9,108 nt of DNA, taken from assembly GCA_002067565.1 (NCBI GenBank), contig MVQZ01000236.1, positions 1 through 9,108 of the forward strand, written 5' to 3'. Below, in pieces: positions 8,642 to 9,108 of the stretch. Both the position numbers and the translations under genes were made by a program. The notes beneath the pieces are model-generated. The model was not told the origin of the DNA and did no database searches. It saw only the letters and a list, made by a program, of their open reading frames with translations. This DNA comes from Methanobacterium sp. PtaU1.Bin242. GTDB taxonomy: Archaea > Methanobacteriota > Methanobacteria > Methanobacteriales > Methanobacteriaceae. How positions within the stretch are numbered: position 1 is the stretch's first letter; the number at the start of each line of letters is the position of its first letter.

Positions 8642-9108
8642 TTACATCTTCTTCAGGATTTCATCCAGACGATCGTAGGAATCATTAACTCCCTCCTCCA
8701 TGCCTGATTGAAGCATCCCATCACGATCCTCAACAGACTGGAAGACAGATTGGGCAATCATCCTAGTTCTGTTATCAGGTAATGCTTCAAATTTCACAGT
8801 TTGGAGGAGCACATGTCCTGTTTCGGGCAGTCCTTCAAACTCAAAGGTGCTGATAATCCTCTCAGGGGCAAGAACCTCATGATTCACTCCGTGAAATACA
8901 AACTCATTACCTTCCTGATCTTTTTGAATATATCGCCATGATCCGCCTTTTTTTGGCTCAAAAATTTCTATGGTTGTACTGAGCCCTCTCAGTCCAATCC
9001 ACTGAGCATAAAGTTCTGGATCAGTAAATGCTTTAAAAACAAGCTCTTGGGGTGAGTTAAACTCTCTTGAGATTAATATTTCTTGTTTATCGGGTTTTAC
9101 GATAAGTT
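8642..9108 (-). CDS. SRPBCC/AHSA1-family protein (partial; start beyond window)
   Basis: The frame is open from the window edge to TAA 8642; about 154 residues are visible and probably only a few N-terminal ones are missing. The visible start, LIVKPDKQEILISREFNSPQ then ELVFKAFTDPELYAQWIG, is the classic first strand, helix and W motif of AHSA1-like proteins. FEPKKGGSWRYIQKDQEGNE follows, then HGVNHEVLAPERIISTFEFE, strand KFEALPDNRTRMIAQSVFQS and a C-terminal helix ending RLDEILKKM. A GTG at 8887 could be taken as a start, but it lies in the middle of the HGVNHE motif, so the short form is wrong. One change stands out: WIGLRGL where relatives usually have WIGPRGL. Members bind hydrophobic ligands or share the Aha1 co-chaperone fold; the role of this one is unknown. 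A T-rich tract follows the stop (minus strand, about 8604-8620). Confidence 0.92.
   Translation of the reverse strand, partial: LIVKPDKQEILISREFNSPQELVFKAFTDPELYAQWIGLRGLSTTIEIFEPKKGGSWRYIQKDQEGNEFVFHGVNHEVLAPERIISTFEFEGLPETGHVLLQTVKFEALPDNRTRMIAQSVFQSVEDRDGMLQSGMEEGVNDSYDRLDEILKKM

Overview
The window looks archaeal, most likely a Methanobacterium-type methanogen. This is inferred from the AT-rich spacers with TATA-like boxes, good Shine-Dalgarno (SD) sites, and an archaeal-type Lhr helicase next to a COG1407 phosphoesterase. It was not checked by any search. Every gene I can support is on the minus strand, so transcription runs from high to low coordinates.

Region A (about 1-2930) is a sugar-nucleotide and glycan cluster. 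In transcription order it holds an NAD-dependent epimerase/dehydratase (1973-2908), a second one (865-1854), and a GT4-type glycosyltransferase (830 down to the window edge). They probably make and transfer a modified sugar for a surface polysaccharide or glycoprotein. A 37-bp tandem repeat derived from the 3' end of the first gene sits between the two epimerases. It appears to have pulled apart two genes that were once almost touching, and it brings an extra SD-ATG pair. The first epimerase has no conventional start codon at the right distance from its strong SD.

Region B (about 2930-6700) is a nucleic-acid-processing pair: a complete 858-aa Lhr-family superfamily 2 helicase, and upstream of it a 245-aa calcineurin-like metallophosphoesterase of the kind often found beside lhr. 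A 200-bp AT-rich spacer with a good TATA box separates them, so the helicase probably has its own promoter.

Region C (about 6650-9108) starts with about 300 bp of AT-rich DNA in which I see no gene. It then becomes a row of small accessory genes, several of them broken: a RidA/YjgF remnant (6955-7277), an intact SRPBCC/AHSA1-like protein (7304-7768), a PhnB-like VOC protein with a 1-nt frameshift in an A6 run (7792-8281), a heavily decayed DUF1697 remnant (8360-8567), and a second SRPBCC/AHSA1 protein running off the window (8642 to beyond 9108). Two of the remnants are invisible to ordinary ORF calling; they were found by translating the spacers in all frames and joining frames. The region reads as a decaying cluster of small-domain genes more typical of bacteria. 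I do not see a new defence or mobile system; there is no CRISPR array, tRNA, rRNA or insertion sequence.
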